Assembly (NCBI RefSeq): GCF_005239225.2
Contig: NC_133300.1
Coordinates: 19,085,584-19,149,583, forward strand
DNA: 64,000 bases
Source of the DNA: Populus alba
Lineage: Eukaryota > Streptophyta > Magnoliopsida > Malpighiales > Salicaceae
Direction of reading: 5' to 3'
Both the position numbers and the translations under genes were made by a program. The notes below the pieces were generated by a model. That model was given only the letters and a program-made list of their open reading frames with translations. It searched no databases and was not told where the DNA came from. How positions within the stretch are numbered: the first letter of the stretch is position 1; each line of letters opens with the position of its first letter. Shown piece by piece: positions 40,876-54,009 of this stretch.

Positions 40876-42409
40876 ATGGAAGGCACGATTTCCAATTTAG
40901 AAGAAGGCTCAAACCATGACATAGACAAGGAAGAGAAAGCAATCGATGCAACAAAAGCTGGTGTTAAGGGACTTGTTGATTCTGGTGTGACCAGGATTCC
41001 CAGGTGTTTTGTCCACCCACCTGAGAATGTGCTGAAGTCATCATCCAAGTCTAGCAAAATCAGCCATCAGGTTCCAATTATAGACTTCGAAGGGTTTGAA
41101 AGTTGTCAGCGATCAGAGGTGGTAAATGAGATCCGGAAAGCATCAGAAGAATGGGGTTTCTTTCAAATTATTAACCATGGAACTCCAGTTGCTGTCATGG
41201 ATGAGATGTTAGCAGGGGTGAAAAGATTCCACGAGCAACCCCAGGAAGCGAAGGCGGAGCTGTACTCTCGTAATCCTAAACAAAAAGTGAAGCTCTTCTA
41301 TGGAGGAGTGGTTCTGACCAAAGAATCAGCGGTTTGGAGGGATACAGTGGCAATAAATTTTCAGGATGGTGAACTTGACCCTGAACTATATCCTGAAATT
41401 TTAAGGTATTGAAACTTTGCAATAAAATCTAAAACTGTCTCTCTGTGAATTCATTTCTCTATGAGATTTTCACTGGAATCAGCTAAATTTGTCTTGCAGA
41501 GAAGAGTTAAGTGAATACACAAAACACATGACCAAAATCAGCAAGACTCTGTCTGAGCTCTTATCAGAAGCACTCGGGCTTCGTTGTGACTACCTTTCAA
41601 ACATTGAATGCATGGATACTCAAGCATTGGCGTGTAACTATTACCCAGTTTGTCCTCAACCAGACTTGACAGTGGGCACCACCAAGCATACAGACCCTTC
41701 TTTTCTGACTATACTTGTTCAAGACAACATGGGTGGTCTCCAAGTTCATCGTCAAAATCAATGGGCAGATGTCCCCCCTCTGCAAGGAGCACTTGTAGTA
41801 AATATAGGGGACTTCATGCAGGTAAATTTTCTTACATTTTCAGTTGATTAGGATTTTCCTCCTATGAACAAAATGATTTTGATTTTCTTTTGCAATATTT
41901 TTATGTGATTCTATCAAAGAGAGGCAACCTATCTCCCTACGGAAAATAGAACGAGATCCCATCTAAACACGGATGTTAAATCATCACTATTCTGACATTT
42001 TCAGAATTATAGTTTCAGAATTTGTGTCGCACCTTATCCGATGCAATGATATGAATCGTTAATGTTGAAATCATGATGGGAAATGTGCCAAAAATTGTTT
42101 TCTAACTTCTACCATGATGGATGATCTACATTTTGTTTCTTCATTTTGCAGCTTATCACTAATGACAAGTTCAGAAGTGTGGAGCATAGAGTTTTGGCTC
42201 AAGAAGTCGGACCCCGGACATCAGTCGCAAGCTTTTTCTTTCCAGGTGCAGCAAACAAATTCAAACCATATGGGGTAATAAAGGAGCTTCTATCTGACGA
42301 CACACCCATCTATAGAGCAACTCATTTGGCTGAATTCATGGGTCAATACATGTCCACAGGATCATCTATCTCAGTCCGTTCTCCTTTTAAGGTGACGAGG
42401 CCATGCTAG
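40876..42409 (+). CDS. 2OG-Fe(II) dioxygenase, ACC-oxidase-homolog group (array copy 4, intact)
   Basis: Three exons (40876-41405, 41500-41821, 42152-42409) encode 369 residues, with introns at the same places as copy 2 and an exon 2 of the same 322 bases. DIOX_N is seen in [13 protein letters not shown] and [14 protein letters not shown]. The catalytic residues are His240-x-Asp242 (KHTDPSF), His296 (VEHRVLA) and Arg306-x-Ser308. Relative to copy 2 the start of the protein is shorter and diverged ([11 protein letters not shown]). Like its neighbour it is probably a cytosolic oxygenase of specialised metabolism with unknown substrate. A 1.8-kb spacing from copy 3 and shared orientation show tandem duplication. 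Confidence 0.92.
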
Positions 42410-45400
42410 TTGCTTCACTATTTCTGCTGCGCGAATTTGTTGAATTTTCTCTTTCTTTCATGGATGTTGAACATCAATAAAGTAATAAACAGCTTGTAAC
42501 AGCATAATGTTATCATCCAAAAGACTTAAACCTTACTGTGAGTGATCCATTTTCAACCTTTTGTGTGACTTTGCTTGTATATTTTTGTTCCATGTTGGGT
42601 TGCCTACTGAAATGCATTCTTTTATACCTTTTACATTGACAGCAACTTAAGAGTTGTGTAATTGAATCATCCACTGCATTGATCATGCATGCCAGCTCTA
42701 TTCAATCGAATAATTAACGAGATGAATTCAACTTCTTACAAGGCTTGAGCTCGTCATGCGAGCTTAAATGGGGTAGAGTTGAGGCGCTGTCTACTACTTT
42801 GGACATGAAGTTAGCCACAACTTTTATGTTAAAAGTCTTGAATCATCACTTGCATGTGATGATTCACTCACACGCAGCTATGTTCCTTCAAGTCTGAAGG
42901 AAATTCAATCTGCACAAAATACAGACTTGGCCTCCAGGGTACCTTATTTAGACTGGACCTTATTTCGGCCAGCTTGTCAGAAGCTCATAGGTTGCCTTTC
43001 TACTCATTGGTCTACTCACATTAATAAAACTGTTGGCATATCAATTGATAGTATCGTTAATATTAATTCCTGAAATCTTCTCTGAATGGTCCATAAATAT
43101 TTTATTTTACACAAGCTCAAAGTTTTATGTGAATATATACGTGTATATTTAACATTGTTCAAAGAAACAGTAAGTGCACTAGGATTTTAAACATATATAT
43201 TATATAATTCCAAAAGCAAAAATCAGTGCATGAAAAATCTGGCATGTTTGTATAATATATATGTTCCACATTGGCTCCATGTGAAAAACAAGCATAACAT
43301 AATGAATTCCATTTTTTTTTTCAAATCCATATCTTGAATATATATGTTAATGATGTTTCCCGGTTCATATGGAATTTTCTAGCTGATAGAACTTCAATCT
43401 CAATGAAGAATGCAAGCTCTGATTGTTCAAAAGATTGCAACAACAATGGTGGTGACTGGTGAGTGCATGAGGTTGCTTTGAGTGCTTAATCTGTTCTCTA
43501 CCCACACACAGGCTATTGCCTTGCTCCAACGGACTCTGTACTTTGAAATTTCCTTCTACGGCTAGCTCTACTACCATATCTACGTATGAAGCAAAGAATC
43601 TAACTGCAGAAAGGATCGGTAAATTAGGACTGATAGATTGCTTATAAGAGTGAAAGCTGAATGTGTTAACATGAATGTTATGGAAAAGTAAACCATACCT
43701 TGCATAAAATTTAGCATATGTGCTATCAGATTTGAATTTTTCCCTGCCATTAGTGCGTGATATGCTGTGTTACATCAATATGCTTCACTGCCTGAACTGA
43801 TCTGCTATTTTTTCTGTCTGCTCACACGACAGGGAAAGGACTTGCAATGCGGTTTCCATTACAGGTACGAACCTGCATATTCAACACGCCTGAACCGTGA
43901 ATCTGGAACTCGGAATGTGTTTCCATCAGATTCGTCCGATCTCATGGGGATGGTGGAATATCCCATCTGGACACAAAGCAACTGACACACAACCCGGCTC
44001 CTGTGCAGGATGCAGTTTCTGAGTGTCTAGTTTTGCCATAACAGAGGCTTACCTTGCAATTATTCATACAAGAGCTTATATGGCACAGGCCTTGAAGCAG
44101 GATTGATTGATGATCCTAGTTTAGGTTGATTTTATGAATTACACTACCTAAAAATGTTAGGATCAAAGCTAAAAAACTTTTTCTCGTTCACAATCCATTA
44201 TCGAAATCACTAGTGTTTATTTTAACTTTGGCTTGGATGCTGCATTATTTGACTTGCATCCTCTTATCATACAGGGAACTCTTGTCATCGAATTCGATCC
44301 TTACGAATGGATTGTTCTTCAAGTTAAATGTTTTCCAGTAATGCAAAGCTAATCAAGTAGGTTATCCTTCTGAATTTTGATCATGACAAGAGTCAAATTA
44401 CAACTTCCTTCCTCTTGGAACACCCTTTTTCTTTTTGGGATTTTAGGATTTGGGAGAATACATCAACTCTGTGGGTGATTGATTGTATTTTTGGTGCTCT
44501 ATGAAAAATGAATTTTGAGATTAATTTCTTGTTTAGAAAATCCAAAGTCAAGGTAAAACCTTATTGACAAGCAGTTGCGGGTTTATTTTATACTTCTAAA
44601 TGTAAAACCTAGATAACATGAATTTAGCTCGCTTTCAAGTCCAATATTTTTTGATGTAATTATGAGTTGAGTCCAAATGGATATAGATTTGACAAACTAT
44701 TAGATTCCGCACCTCTTGAATCTAGCTAAATATTGAGCTCAATTGGACATGAAGTTAGTGAGTTACCAGACCAATTACCCTTGAACTTGATTGCACACCA
44801 AGCCTAATTAAGCATATGCTTTGTGAGCTGCTAGACTTAGCATTTTTGGACTTGGTTGCACACCAAGTCTAATTAAGTATAGATTTAGTAAATTGTTGAC
44901 CCATCATTTTTATAATTAATTGCGCCATAAACCTTAATAATGTGCATGTATTATTCATTTAAGTTGATTTACATGATCAAATTAATATATTTTGTAAAAA
45001 TTAAACAATGTTAGAATAAAGTCTAATATTTTCCTTTTCATCTTAACTCATGCAAATCATCTAGTAAATTCCATACCTGTAATTACATACTTTTTAAATA
45101 ATTATCTTTCTTTCCATCAAAGTAATTAAACTCGGTTCTCATTTCAATCCATTATTTAATTCAAAGCCTAGACAAGTAAGGTAAAATAATACTAATTATT
45201 TTAAAATAATTTTGTTTTTTTTTTGAAAAAATATTTCTTAAAAAAAGTAATTTAAAATTTGATTAGTTAGACTAAATTACCGGTCAATTTTGTGGGTTAA
45301 TATTTTTAACACTTGGCTTTGATCAAAAAGATGAATCAACTAAGTTAAAGTATTTAGTGTTGTGATGTATGGAGGATAATATTATTTTAAAAAATGTTTA

Positions 45401-45749
45401 ATTAAAAATGTATTAAGTTTTTTTATTTTTAATATCAAAATCATAAAAAAATATTAAAAATAATAATTTAATAATTTTTCAAAACAAAAACATTTTTTTA
45501 AATTCCCTCGTACTCTCTTTCAAAAGCAAAAACAAACTTTTACCTCGAACCCCATTAATGAAAAACCAAGTATGATCAGGTTTCAGTGATCCACCCCAAA
45601 CAGATCCGGGTCGGTCAAATCATCCTCCACGTAAACAATCCTCCTTCATAAACCATTGCTGACACTTAACACACGCCTTCTTCCTCTCCACCATTTCTTT
45701 CTCAGTAACACTTGAGATCTCAAACCTTGGCACCAAAAAGTAACACAAA
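42410..45749. other. Intergenic region between dioxygenase array and complex I gene
   Basis: The first 250 bases resemble the 3' region of dioxygenase copy 3 and are probably the untranslated end of copy 4. An exon-like piece near 43,830-43,985 has an ACAG acceptor context and an open frame, but I do not recognise it. 44,630-44,945 has degenerate repeats of about 66 bp. The last 200 bases are more GC-rich and hold the promoter and leader of the complex I gene. Confidence 0.5.
44630..44945. repeat. Degenerate tandem repeats, about 66-bp period
   Basis: The phrase 'gcacaccaag.ctaattaag' occurs at about 44,792 and 44,858, and diverged forms precede and follow it. No coding content. Confidence 0.5.
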
Positions 45750-48700
45750 ATGGGGTTAGGCTTATTAGCTTCAAGGCTCATAAGACCTCAAACTGCAGCC
45801 CGAACCCTTCTTCTACGCTCCATCGTGACCAAACCGGAGCTTCAATCACCCGAACCCGCAACCGCCCCACAACCCGACCCAACACCTGGTATTCCGCCGC
45901 GAACACCATTGGGTGGTGCCCGAGTTCACTTTCCGAACCCGGAAGATGCAATCGAAGTGTTTGTTGATGGGTACCCAGTGAAAATCCCGAAAGGGATGAC
46001 TGTGTTACAAGCTTGTGAAGTTGCTGGTGTTGATATTCCGAGGTTTTGTTATCATAGTCGGTTGTCGATTGCTGGGAACTGTCGTATGTGTCTTGTGGAA
46101 GTGGAGAAGAGTCCTAAGCCTGTTGCTTCTTGCGCTATGCCTGCTCTTCCTGGTAGGTTCTTTGATTTTTTTTATCTGGCTTTTTAATTTGGATTGTCAA
46201 TTTGGTGGAATTGAGTGGAATTTGTTTTAATCTTGAGTAAATATCGGAATTTTTTGGTAATTCATTGTTAGGATTTTCCCCTTTTGTGTTTTTTTTTCCT
46301 TGAAATGATTAGTTTTTTTTTTTTTTTTAATTTTAATTATGAGTGGAATTTGTTTTAATTGTCAATAAAGATTGGAAATTCTTGGTAATTTATGGTTAGG
46401 ATTTTTCCCTTTTGTGATTTTTTTGTTGTTGAAGTGATTAGTTTTTTAATTTGTTTTGTAGGTAGAAATGAATGATAATTTATGTCTGTGATTTGGCTGA
46501 TTTTAATTAGAATTTGGAGTGTTGGACTTTTCTTTTTTGGGTTTTTGAGCTGGATGGTGAATTTGGTGGAAATGAGTGTAATTTGCGTGGATGTTGAGTA
46601 AAGATTGCAAATTTTTGTTGTTTATTTGGGGCTTTGCTTTAATTGTTCATTTTGTAACTTGTATTTTGGGTTTTTATGACTTCTTTGGGGTTTGATTTTT
46701 TAACTGGTTTATTTGGTGTTTAATTTGGTAAAAATGAGTGCAATTTGTATGATTATTGATTGAAGAACAGAACATTTTTGATAATCGATGGTTTAGGCTT
46801 TTGGCTTTTTGTGATTTGGGTTCTTAGTTCTCTAATTACTCTATTGGTAGAAATGACTGCTAACTTTTGATGGTGATCGTGTGATCTTGATGGGCTTAAG
46901 TGGTAATTGGTGTTCATGTGGTTTAACTGGGTTTTCAATTTAGTTCTGGATATCCATTTACCAATTGAAAATGGGATTTAATTTATTATATATGGTGTTA
47001 TTTTTTTGGAAATTGGAATCTTATGGATCATTTCATTAAAAAGGATAAGATTTAATTTGGCATCTGTTTGCTCATTTGTTATAATAGATTTATGTCCTTG
47101 ATGCCCTGAGTATGAAATGCAATGTAACAATGTGGTACATTTGGGGGTCTAGATTATGGTGTGCTTTAATTGTTTGATATATTGAACATTCTATTATTTA
47201 TGATTTTTGCTTTCTCCCAAACAAGTCATGATGGGTAATTCGTTTTTAGTTGGATGTTGTTCTTAAAGCTATTGTTTTTCTCGTTGCTTTTTTTTTTTTT
47301 ACCCTAGAGGTTCATTTAGATGTGTATTATTTTGTCTCATTTTTGTGTAGTTCACCTTTTCAAGTTTGCAGGTGATCTCTTTTGCTCTTTTGATTTTTTC
47401 CTTGTTTTCTGGTCTTGTGACTGAGAAACTAGTTGGTTTTAGTTTCTTGCCATGTGCTCAGCAGAAAATTTTGTTTTTATTTTATTATGATTGATTTAAT
47501 GTTTCTAGTTTTTTGGTTTGTTTTTGCTCTCAATGTCAATGTTTCTGATTTATTTGCTACTTTAAAAGCTTCATCACACACACACATATATGATTCATCT
47601 CAGATTTGATTTATGGCATGCATTGTATATGCAAATGCATTTTGATTTGCTTATATAACTATAAGAAATGGCTATTTTATGATGCAAGCTCTTTGTATGA
47701 ATTTGCATGTATCCTTAGTTTTTCCCTTTTGTTTCATAATCTTTTTTTTTTAGGATCTTTTGGTTTCTTAATTTGTTGATTGAAGTTTCAGGATTGCATA
47801 GTTTAAGAATATGTATTCTCTTTAGCGTCTGTTTTATTTCTTAATGATGTTTCATTTATCAGAGGGTTTATATTGTAGGAATGAAGATTAAGACAGACAC
47901 ACCCGTGGCAAAGAAAGCACGAGAAGGGGTTATGGAATTTTTGCTGATGAATCACCCATTAGATTGTCCAATTTGTGATCAAGGTGGAGAGTGTGATCTT
48001 CAGGATCAGTCTATGGCATTTGGATCTGATCGTGGCAGGTTCACTGAAGTGAAGCGATCAGTTGTCGATAAGAATCTTGGCCCTTTGGTGAAGACTGTGA
48101 TGACTCGTTGCATTCAGTGTACAAGGTTTGATTCTGAAACCACTTGTTCATGTTATCTATTATATGAACATGATTATTTTAAATCATCAGACATTTTTTT
48201 TGTGCAAGCAGCGTTGAATATGACAGCATATATGTGCATATTCTTTAAAGCAATAATTTGACTTTAGGAGTGCAATGCAATTACTTCTGTTTAGCCTTTT
48301 CAATTAGGATAAATTTCATACTTTGGACAAAAATCTTCATGCTGCAAAGAGTTACCAGATCTTGTCAGTGAGTCATTTTCTATTATTCCCCATTGTGGTT
48401 GATTTTTCTTTTCTGTTTTTGATGAATGATACACTGAGACCTTGCTAGGGTTTGAATCCTGGACTTTGACCCCATGATTAAGGTTTTAAGAGATTACTTG
48501 GTGCAAATTGGGTTAGACTCCACTGCTCATTTCATACTTGATTTTTTATCTCTGTTTTCAGTCTTCCACTTAAGGAAGCTAGTGTAATCCTTGCCATTGT
48601 TCTGACTTATCAAGAAATCCAATCTCTATTCAATATGATAATATTCTTTTATTGTTCTGTTTCTTAGATGCGTTCACCTTTGACATCTAGTAGTTTGCGT

Positions 48701-51700
48701 TTTCATGCTTTTGTCACCTCGCCCTGTTCTAAATACATTTGAAAGAAATTTATGTGGCATGTCCCACATTGATGAATAGAATAATTCCTAAATTAGTTCT
48801 GCATACAATGGAAAAACTCTTATCCTTTACCCCCTTTTATGATTAACTTGTTCAGAAGCCAACAGGTTTTGGTGTTTTTCTTTTTAACCAACTTATTTGG
48901 TCTTGGATAATCTTCCTTGTACTTTCTTGGTTAATCCATTTTAGCATTTCATATGTTGTTTCATTGATTTTTTTTTTCACTCTAGTGATGTGATCAAGTT
49001 AGGTCATGTGCTGTGGGTACTGCATAAAAATGAATCTTTGATGTAATTGTGTGTGAACGCAGCTTTGCCAAATTATTTGATCTGTAAGCTTTGCTAATGG
49101 TTGAAGATGCAGTTGATGTCTTTGTAAGTTGCCATAAACTTGTAATAAATCTTTGATGTAATTGCATGTGAATGCAGCTTTGCAATATTAGTTGATCTGT
49201 AAGCTTTGCTAATGGTTGAAGTTGCAGTTGCAGTTGATGTCTTTGGAATTTGCCATCAACTTGTTCTTGTTTTCTGTCAGCATTTATACATCTTGATTAT
49301 AGTTTTGTGCACACTGTGCTATCTTATGATGTGAACTCAAATATTCTTTTGGGACCCTACAGGTGTGTGAGGTTTGCAACAGAAGTTGCTGGGGTTCAGG
49401 ATCTTGGCATGTTAGGTCGTGGCAGTGGAGAAGAAATTGGAACTTATGTTGAAAAACTTATGACAAGTGAACTATCTGGAAATGTGATAGATATCTGTCC
49501 TGTGGGAGCCCTTACCTCAAAACCTTTTGCATTTAAAGCTCGAAATTGGGAGCTGAAAGGTACAGAGACCATTGATGTCTCTGATGCAGTTGGATCCAAC
49601 ATCCGGATTGATAGCAGAGGTCCAGAGGTCCTGCGCATCACTCCACGGTTAAATGAGGTAGACTCCCTGCACTGCAGTGTGTGTTATTTTCATTATTTTT
49701 CAGATATTTTTTTGGTTGGGCTAACCAAAATGTCAACTTGCTTCCTTCTAAAACAAATTTGTCTTGTTCTTTGAAGGGCTCAGAATTTTTGTGAATAGGA
49801 AATAAGGCTATTGTTTTATATTTGGCAATTAGGTTTACCAAGTGGCATTTGCATTTTATCTTCGTTCTGGTGTTGACAAGGATTTTATGAGTTTCAATAA
49901 ATGTTAAACTATACAAAATCCATCAATTTTACTAGTAGATTCTTTTGCTTGAGAGTGTATGAATAGATCAACAGCTTAATTGTAGCATTCTAAAAGTAGG
50001 CTGCTGTGTTTATTCTAGTTTTATGTTATGCAAAATAAGTTAATGTTCAGTGATGTTAGACCCGCTGTTTTCAGTTTGTGAAGGACTACTGGTCCTCTTA
50101 ACTTGTTTCTTTCAACAGATTGATTTATGATCTTATTGCTTTGATTTCTTTCAAGTGAATTACTTCGAAGATAATCAAGCTGATTAATTCTGGCTCTTTT
50201 GTTGTGTATTTTACATAAATTAATTATGGGGCAAAGCACTTCAATATACTCTGTTTTAAATATCCTACTATGATTATAATAGATTAAAAAGGTGGAAGAA
50301 AAAAAGATCAATAATTTCTGCTTTTATGTCATGGATTTTTAATTGTTTTTTGGTGTACAAGACTGCAAGGCCTGTTCATGATTTTGGACTGGCTTATTTC
50401 AGGATATAAATGAAGAATGGATATCAGACAAGACTCGGTTTTGCTATGATGGTCTAAAGAGGCAGAGGCTAAATGATCCTATGATTCGTGGCACAGATGG
50501 GCACTTCAAGGTCGTGAGCTGGCATGATGCCTTAGCTGTGGTTGCTGAGATTGCCCATCAAGTTAAACCAGAGGAAATAGTGGGGATTGCTGGTAAACTA
50601 TCTGATGCTGAATCCATGATGGCGCTGAAAGATTTCTTAAACAAAATGGGGTCAAATAATGTGTGGTGTGAAGGAAATGGACCTAGCCCAAATGCTGATC
50701 TTCGATCTGGATATATTATGAACTGTGGCATTAGTGGTCTTGAGAATGCAGATGTTTTCCTCTTGGTTGGCACCCAGGTAATCGTATGGACATTTTTAGT
50801 CATTTATAGAACGGAACTCTTAGATTTCAGCTGTGCTTTGTGCTATTTCTTTGTGTATGACTTCACAGCCATTAATTTGTTCTTTGCACTTGTACACTGT
50901 TTTACACTTTTTCCTTGCCACGCTGACTTCGAAATAATCTTGTTTCCAAGGCATTTGGATTGATTGAGACTTTGTCATTATCTCATATATTGTTTGCTGA
51001 ATTGTCAGCCAAGGGTAGAAGCTGCCATAGTTAATGCCAGAATCCGCAAGACAGTTCGAGGAAGCAATGCTAAGGTTGCTTATGTTGGCCCTCTTACAGA
51101 ATTCAACTATGATTGTGAGCATCTAGGCACTGGCCCTGAAACTCTTACTGAAATTGCAGAGGGTCGCCACCCATTTTGCTCAACACTTTCAAATGCCAAA
51201 AACCCTGCCATCGTTGTTGGTGCTGGACTCTTTGAGAGATCAGACAAGGATGCAATTTTCTCTGCTGTTGAAACCATTGCGAAAAATGGAAATGTTGTAA
51301 GACCTGATTGGAATGGTTTCAATGTGTTGCTTCTCAATGCTGCCCAAGCTGCAGCACTTGACCTTGGACTTGTGCCAGAATCTATCCAAAGTATTGAGAG
51401 CGCCAAATTTGTGTATCTGATGGGTGCTGATGATGTGGATTTGGAAAAGCTTCCAAGTGATGCCTTTGTTGTTTATCAGGGGCACCATGGGGACCGAGGC
51501 GTGTACCGTGCCAATGTAATTCTCCCAGCATCAGCATTCAGTGAGAAAGAAGGGACATATGAAAACACAGAAGGGTGTGCGCAGCAGACTTTGCCTGCAG
51601 TTCCAACAGTTGGTGATTCCAGGGATGATTGGAAGATAATTCGTGCTCTTTCCGAGGTAGCAGGGGTGCAGTTGCCCTATGATACAATTGGGGCTGTCCG

Positions 51701-51908
51701 ATCTCGGATTAGGACTGTTGCACCAAACCTCTTGAGCATGGACGAGAGAGAGCCAGCTACCTTTTGGGCTTCATTGAAGCCTGAGGTTAATCAGAAGATG
51801 AATTCAACTCCTTTCCAGGCTGCTATAGAGAATTTCTATATGACTGATTCTATTACCAGGGCATCAAAGATAATGGCTCAATGCAGTTCACTGCTGCTAA
51901 AGAAGTGA
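45750..51908 (+). CDS. NDUFS1: NADH dehydrogenase (ubiquinone) iron-sulfur protein 1, mitochondrial (complex I 75-kDa subunit)
   Basis: Five exons (45750-46152, 47879-48125, 49363-49657, 50403-50777, 51009-51908) encode 739 residues, near the usual plant length. The Arg/Ser-rich start ([17 protein letters not shown]) is a mitochondrial presequence. The 2Fe-2S cluster N1b ligands are Cys100, 111, 114 and 128. The N5 4Fe-4S ligands are His160, Cys164, 167 and 173. The N4 ligands are Cys212, 215, 218 and 262, with the CxxCxxC motif split by intron 2 (CIQCTR|C). The rest is the molybdopterin-oxidoreductase-like domain, which lacks the cofactor in this family, ending [14 protein letters not shown]. 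The protein carries electrons from FMN through the N-module of respiratory complex I in the mitochondrial matrix arm. The last codons match the Arabidopsis protein's end. Confidence 0.96.
49033..49262 (+). repeat. 115-bp tandem duplication inside NDUFS1 intron 2
   Basis: The segment 49,033-49,147 ('aatctttgatgtaattg') is repeated from 49,148 with about 85-90 percent identity by eye. It is intronic, about 100 bases from the acceptor at 49,362, and leaves the exon intact. Confidence 0.85.
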
Positions 51909-53559
51909 GTTCTTGATTTGTTTTATCTTTCCAAAAAACTTGCAAATTTACTTTTATTTGTATAATCATTCAAGCCGTGCAAGGCCTTGTTTGGCAAAGG
52001 GGCAAGCTTGTGGAACTTTGGAAGTACATCCAATAAGGTTACTTTTGGATTCTGTTTATTTCACTGTAACATGTCCAATGTAATAGCATTTCCCTGTAAC
52101 CTTTTTGTGTGTAAGACACTGGACTTCCCAGGTTTTTTTTGGCTCAATCTTGTAAGATGCTCCAGTTTGCGGCAGCATCTGCTTTTGTTCACCAATTCTA
52201 TTTAATAAAGAAACATCCTCGTGGAGTGAAGTTATCTTTTTAGTTAATTCTTATCCATGGTGGGCTAGTGTGTTAATTAAAAAAGCAGGTTGTCTCCTCA
52301 TTACTTGATAAGCTCTTTGTTCACAACTGTTGAAAACCATATTCAAGGAGTTTCCTTTCAGTTTCAAGTAGCTCACTGTTTGGTCTCTAACCCTCCACGA
52401 GTGCATTTTGTCATCTCCATTGCAAGCTTCTGTAGCTTCTTACCCTTAAGCATCTTGCCATGATCTCAACCCATTCGCTATACGGTATGGACCCCAATTT
52501 GTCCCACTTTAGCAAACTATAAGGTGCTACTTTGGCAGTTAGGGACAATCTAGCAATGAAGGAATGCCTACCTCGTTCATGCATTACAAGATTCATTGGA
52601 TTTTACATCAAATTAAAAAGGGCTGTTGAGTAGCAGACTCGGTATTTGAAGATATTTGAAAACAACAAAAAAGAAAACAATTGGAGATATTTGAAGCACG
52701 TCGTGTTGCACACTGATCATGGAAACATCTCATAAAACTAGAGCAATTATTTATTTTGCTCCTTAAATTCATCTAAATTGATAGTGTTGCTCATAGACGA
52801 TCAGAAGCATTATTTCTACAAGTTCCATGGCCAGTAATATCAGTTTCCTGTGACTCTGTCAAGTTCATGAGCAGACTTGGTATCGTCTTGAGAAGCAGAA
52901 TCAGCATTTCCACCACAAATTTTCATAATATTATTACAGCATCTACTAAATTGAAGCGTGCTAAAAGTGGCTCCATGACTAACACCAGTTGTTGCAGTAA
53001 CAACTGGTGTTAGTCAAACTGATTGGATGATGGGGGTTGGACATGAGGTTAGAAAGATTTTCCATGATGTTACCAGCACTGTTTACCTATAAAATCTAAA
53101 AGGAGGAGCCATTGGCATCTGTTAAGGCATTTTTTTATTGTTTCTTGTAAATCAGGGAGAATCAAGCTCAAGACTAGTTGATTACTCTAGTTCTAAGCAC
53201 TGTCTTTTAAGTGCATTGATTAATTAAAAAATGCAAGTCAATCTTGTTTTTTTTCATAGAGCATTTACCTGATCTTTATGTTTTCATCTCATAATTGAAG
53301 TTTCATCAAGGTTATGCATGCTGATGTTACAGCCAGATTAGCAGGGGTGATTATGCATAACAGAGAGGATCCTGTAATTCCAATAGGTGCCAGCAAATGG
53401 TCATCAGTTGACTACTCACCATCCAAAGTCTAGTACCATAATATCTTTGAATTGTCATCTCCTCCTTTGGCCACACTTCTATGTCATCCTCTGACGCTAA
53501 ACCAAGGAAGCCTGCACTTTTGCTGATTAGTAACATCAATTCTGGAAACAGAACATCTT
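51909..53559. other. Region downstream of NDUFS1 with unassigned remnants
   Basis: The first 300 bases are probably the 3' untranslated region. On the minus strand 52,596-52,411 encodes a peptide with PYSLLKWDKLGSIPYSEW; with one frameshift it continues as KGKKLQKLAMEM to a stop near 52,380. It looks like a decayed gene end but I do not recognise the family. A minus-strand frame at 53,539-53,351 has a weak F-box-associated flavour (EDDIEVW) that I do not trust. Confidence 0.4.
52977..53015. repeat. Perfect hairpin, 17-bp arms
   Basis: 'gactaacaccagttgtt' at 52,977-52,993 and its exact reverse complement at 52,999-53,015 surround a 5-base loop. It could be a small foldback or chance; no element is recognised. 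Confidence 0.9.
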
Positions 53560-53842
53560 TGTTCTCACCAGTATTTCATCAGTGAGAAAACGAGAATTAC
53601 ATCATCAGCATAATTTCCTACTCGATTCATTTCCTTCTATGGCTATGGATCGATGACATTACTATCATTTCCTTTGATAATGAAAACCATAAAGGATTTT
53701 CAGAAAGGAGAATCTGATTATAGATTGGTTCCTGCGAAGAACTTTCAGAAATGCCCTAAAGTGGCTTCTGGAGGAATGTCTGGCAGATGACTACTTGGTG
53801 TTCTACTTCTCAGGACATGCATTCAGAGTTCTAATAACCTGA
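53560..53842 (+). pseudogene. Metacaspase catalytic-region relic
   Basis: The frame 53,747-53,839 reads RNALKWLLEECLADDYLV followed by FYFSGHA. This matches the region of plant type I metacaspases leading to the catalytic His (usually LVFHYSGHG). Upstream, DYRLVPAKNF in another frame and a diverged DNENH segment fit the preceding part of the domain, so at least one frameshift is present. A stop follows at 53,840. No catalytic Cys region (DACHSG) is seen. Metacaspases are Arg/Lys-specific cysteine proteases of cell death; this piece is non-functional. Confidence 0.6.
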
Positions 53843-54009
53843 TTTCAATGTCGATGCCTCAACTAGGAAAATCAGAATTCAGAGTTCTAGCTAAATGTTA
53901 TCAAGAACACACCAGAAGATCCTCATAATGAAGATATTTATGATTTATAAAATAAGACAAACAAAGATAGTATGAAGTAGAATTGCAAGTACAAGGTAAT
54001 GGTAACTCA

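Noticed and set aside
43767..43985. Exon-like frame upstream of NDUFS1
   Set aside because: No family recognised; a faint resemblance of KGLAMRFP in another frame to DNA ligases does not extend.
53351..53539. Possible F-box-associated fragment (EDDIEVW)
   Set aside because: The match is a few residues only, too weak to call.
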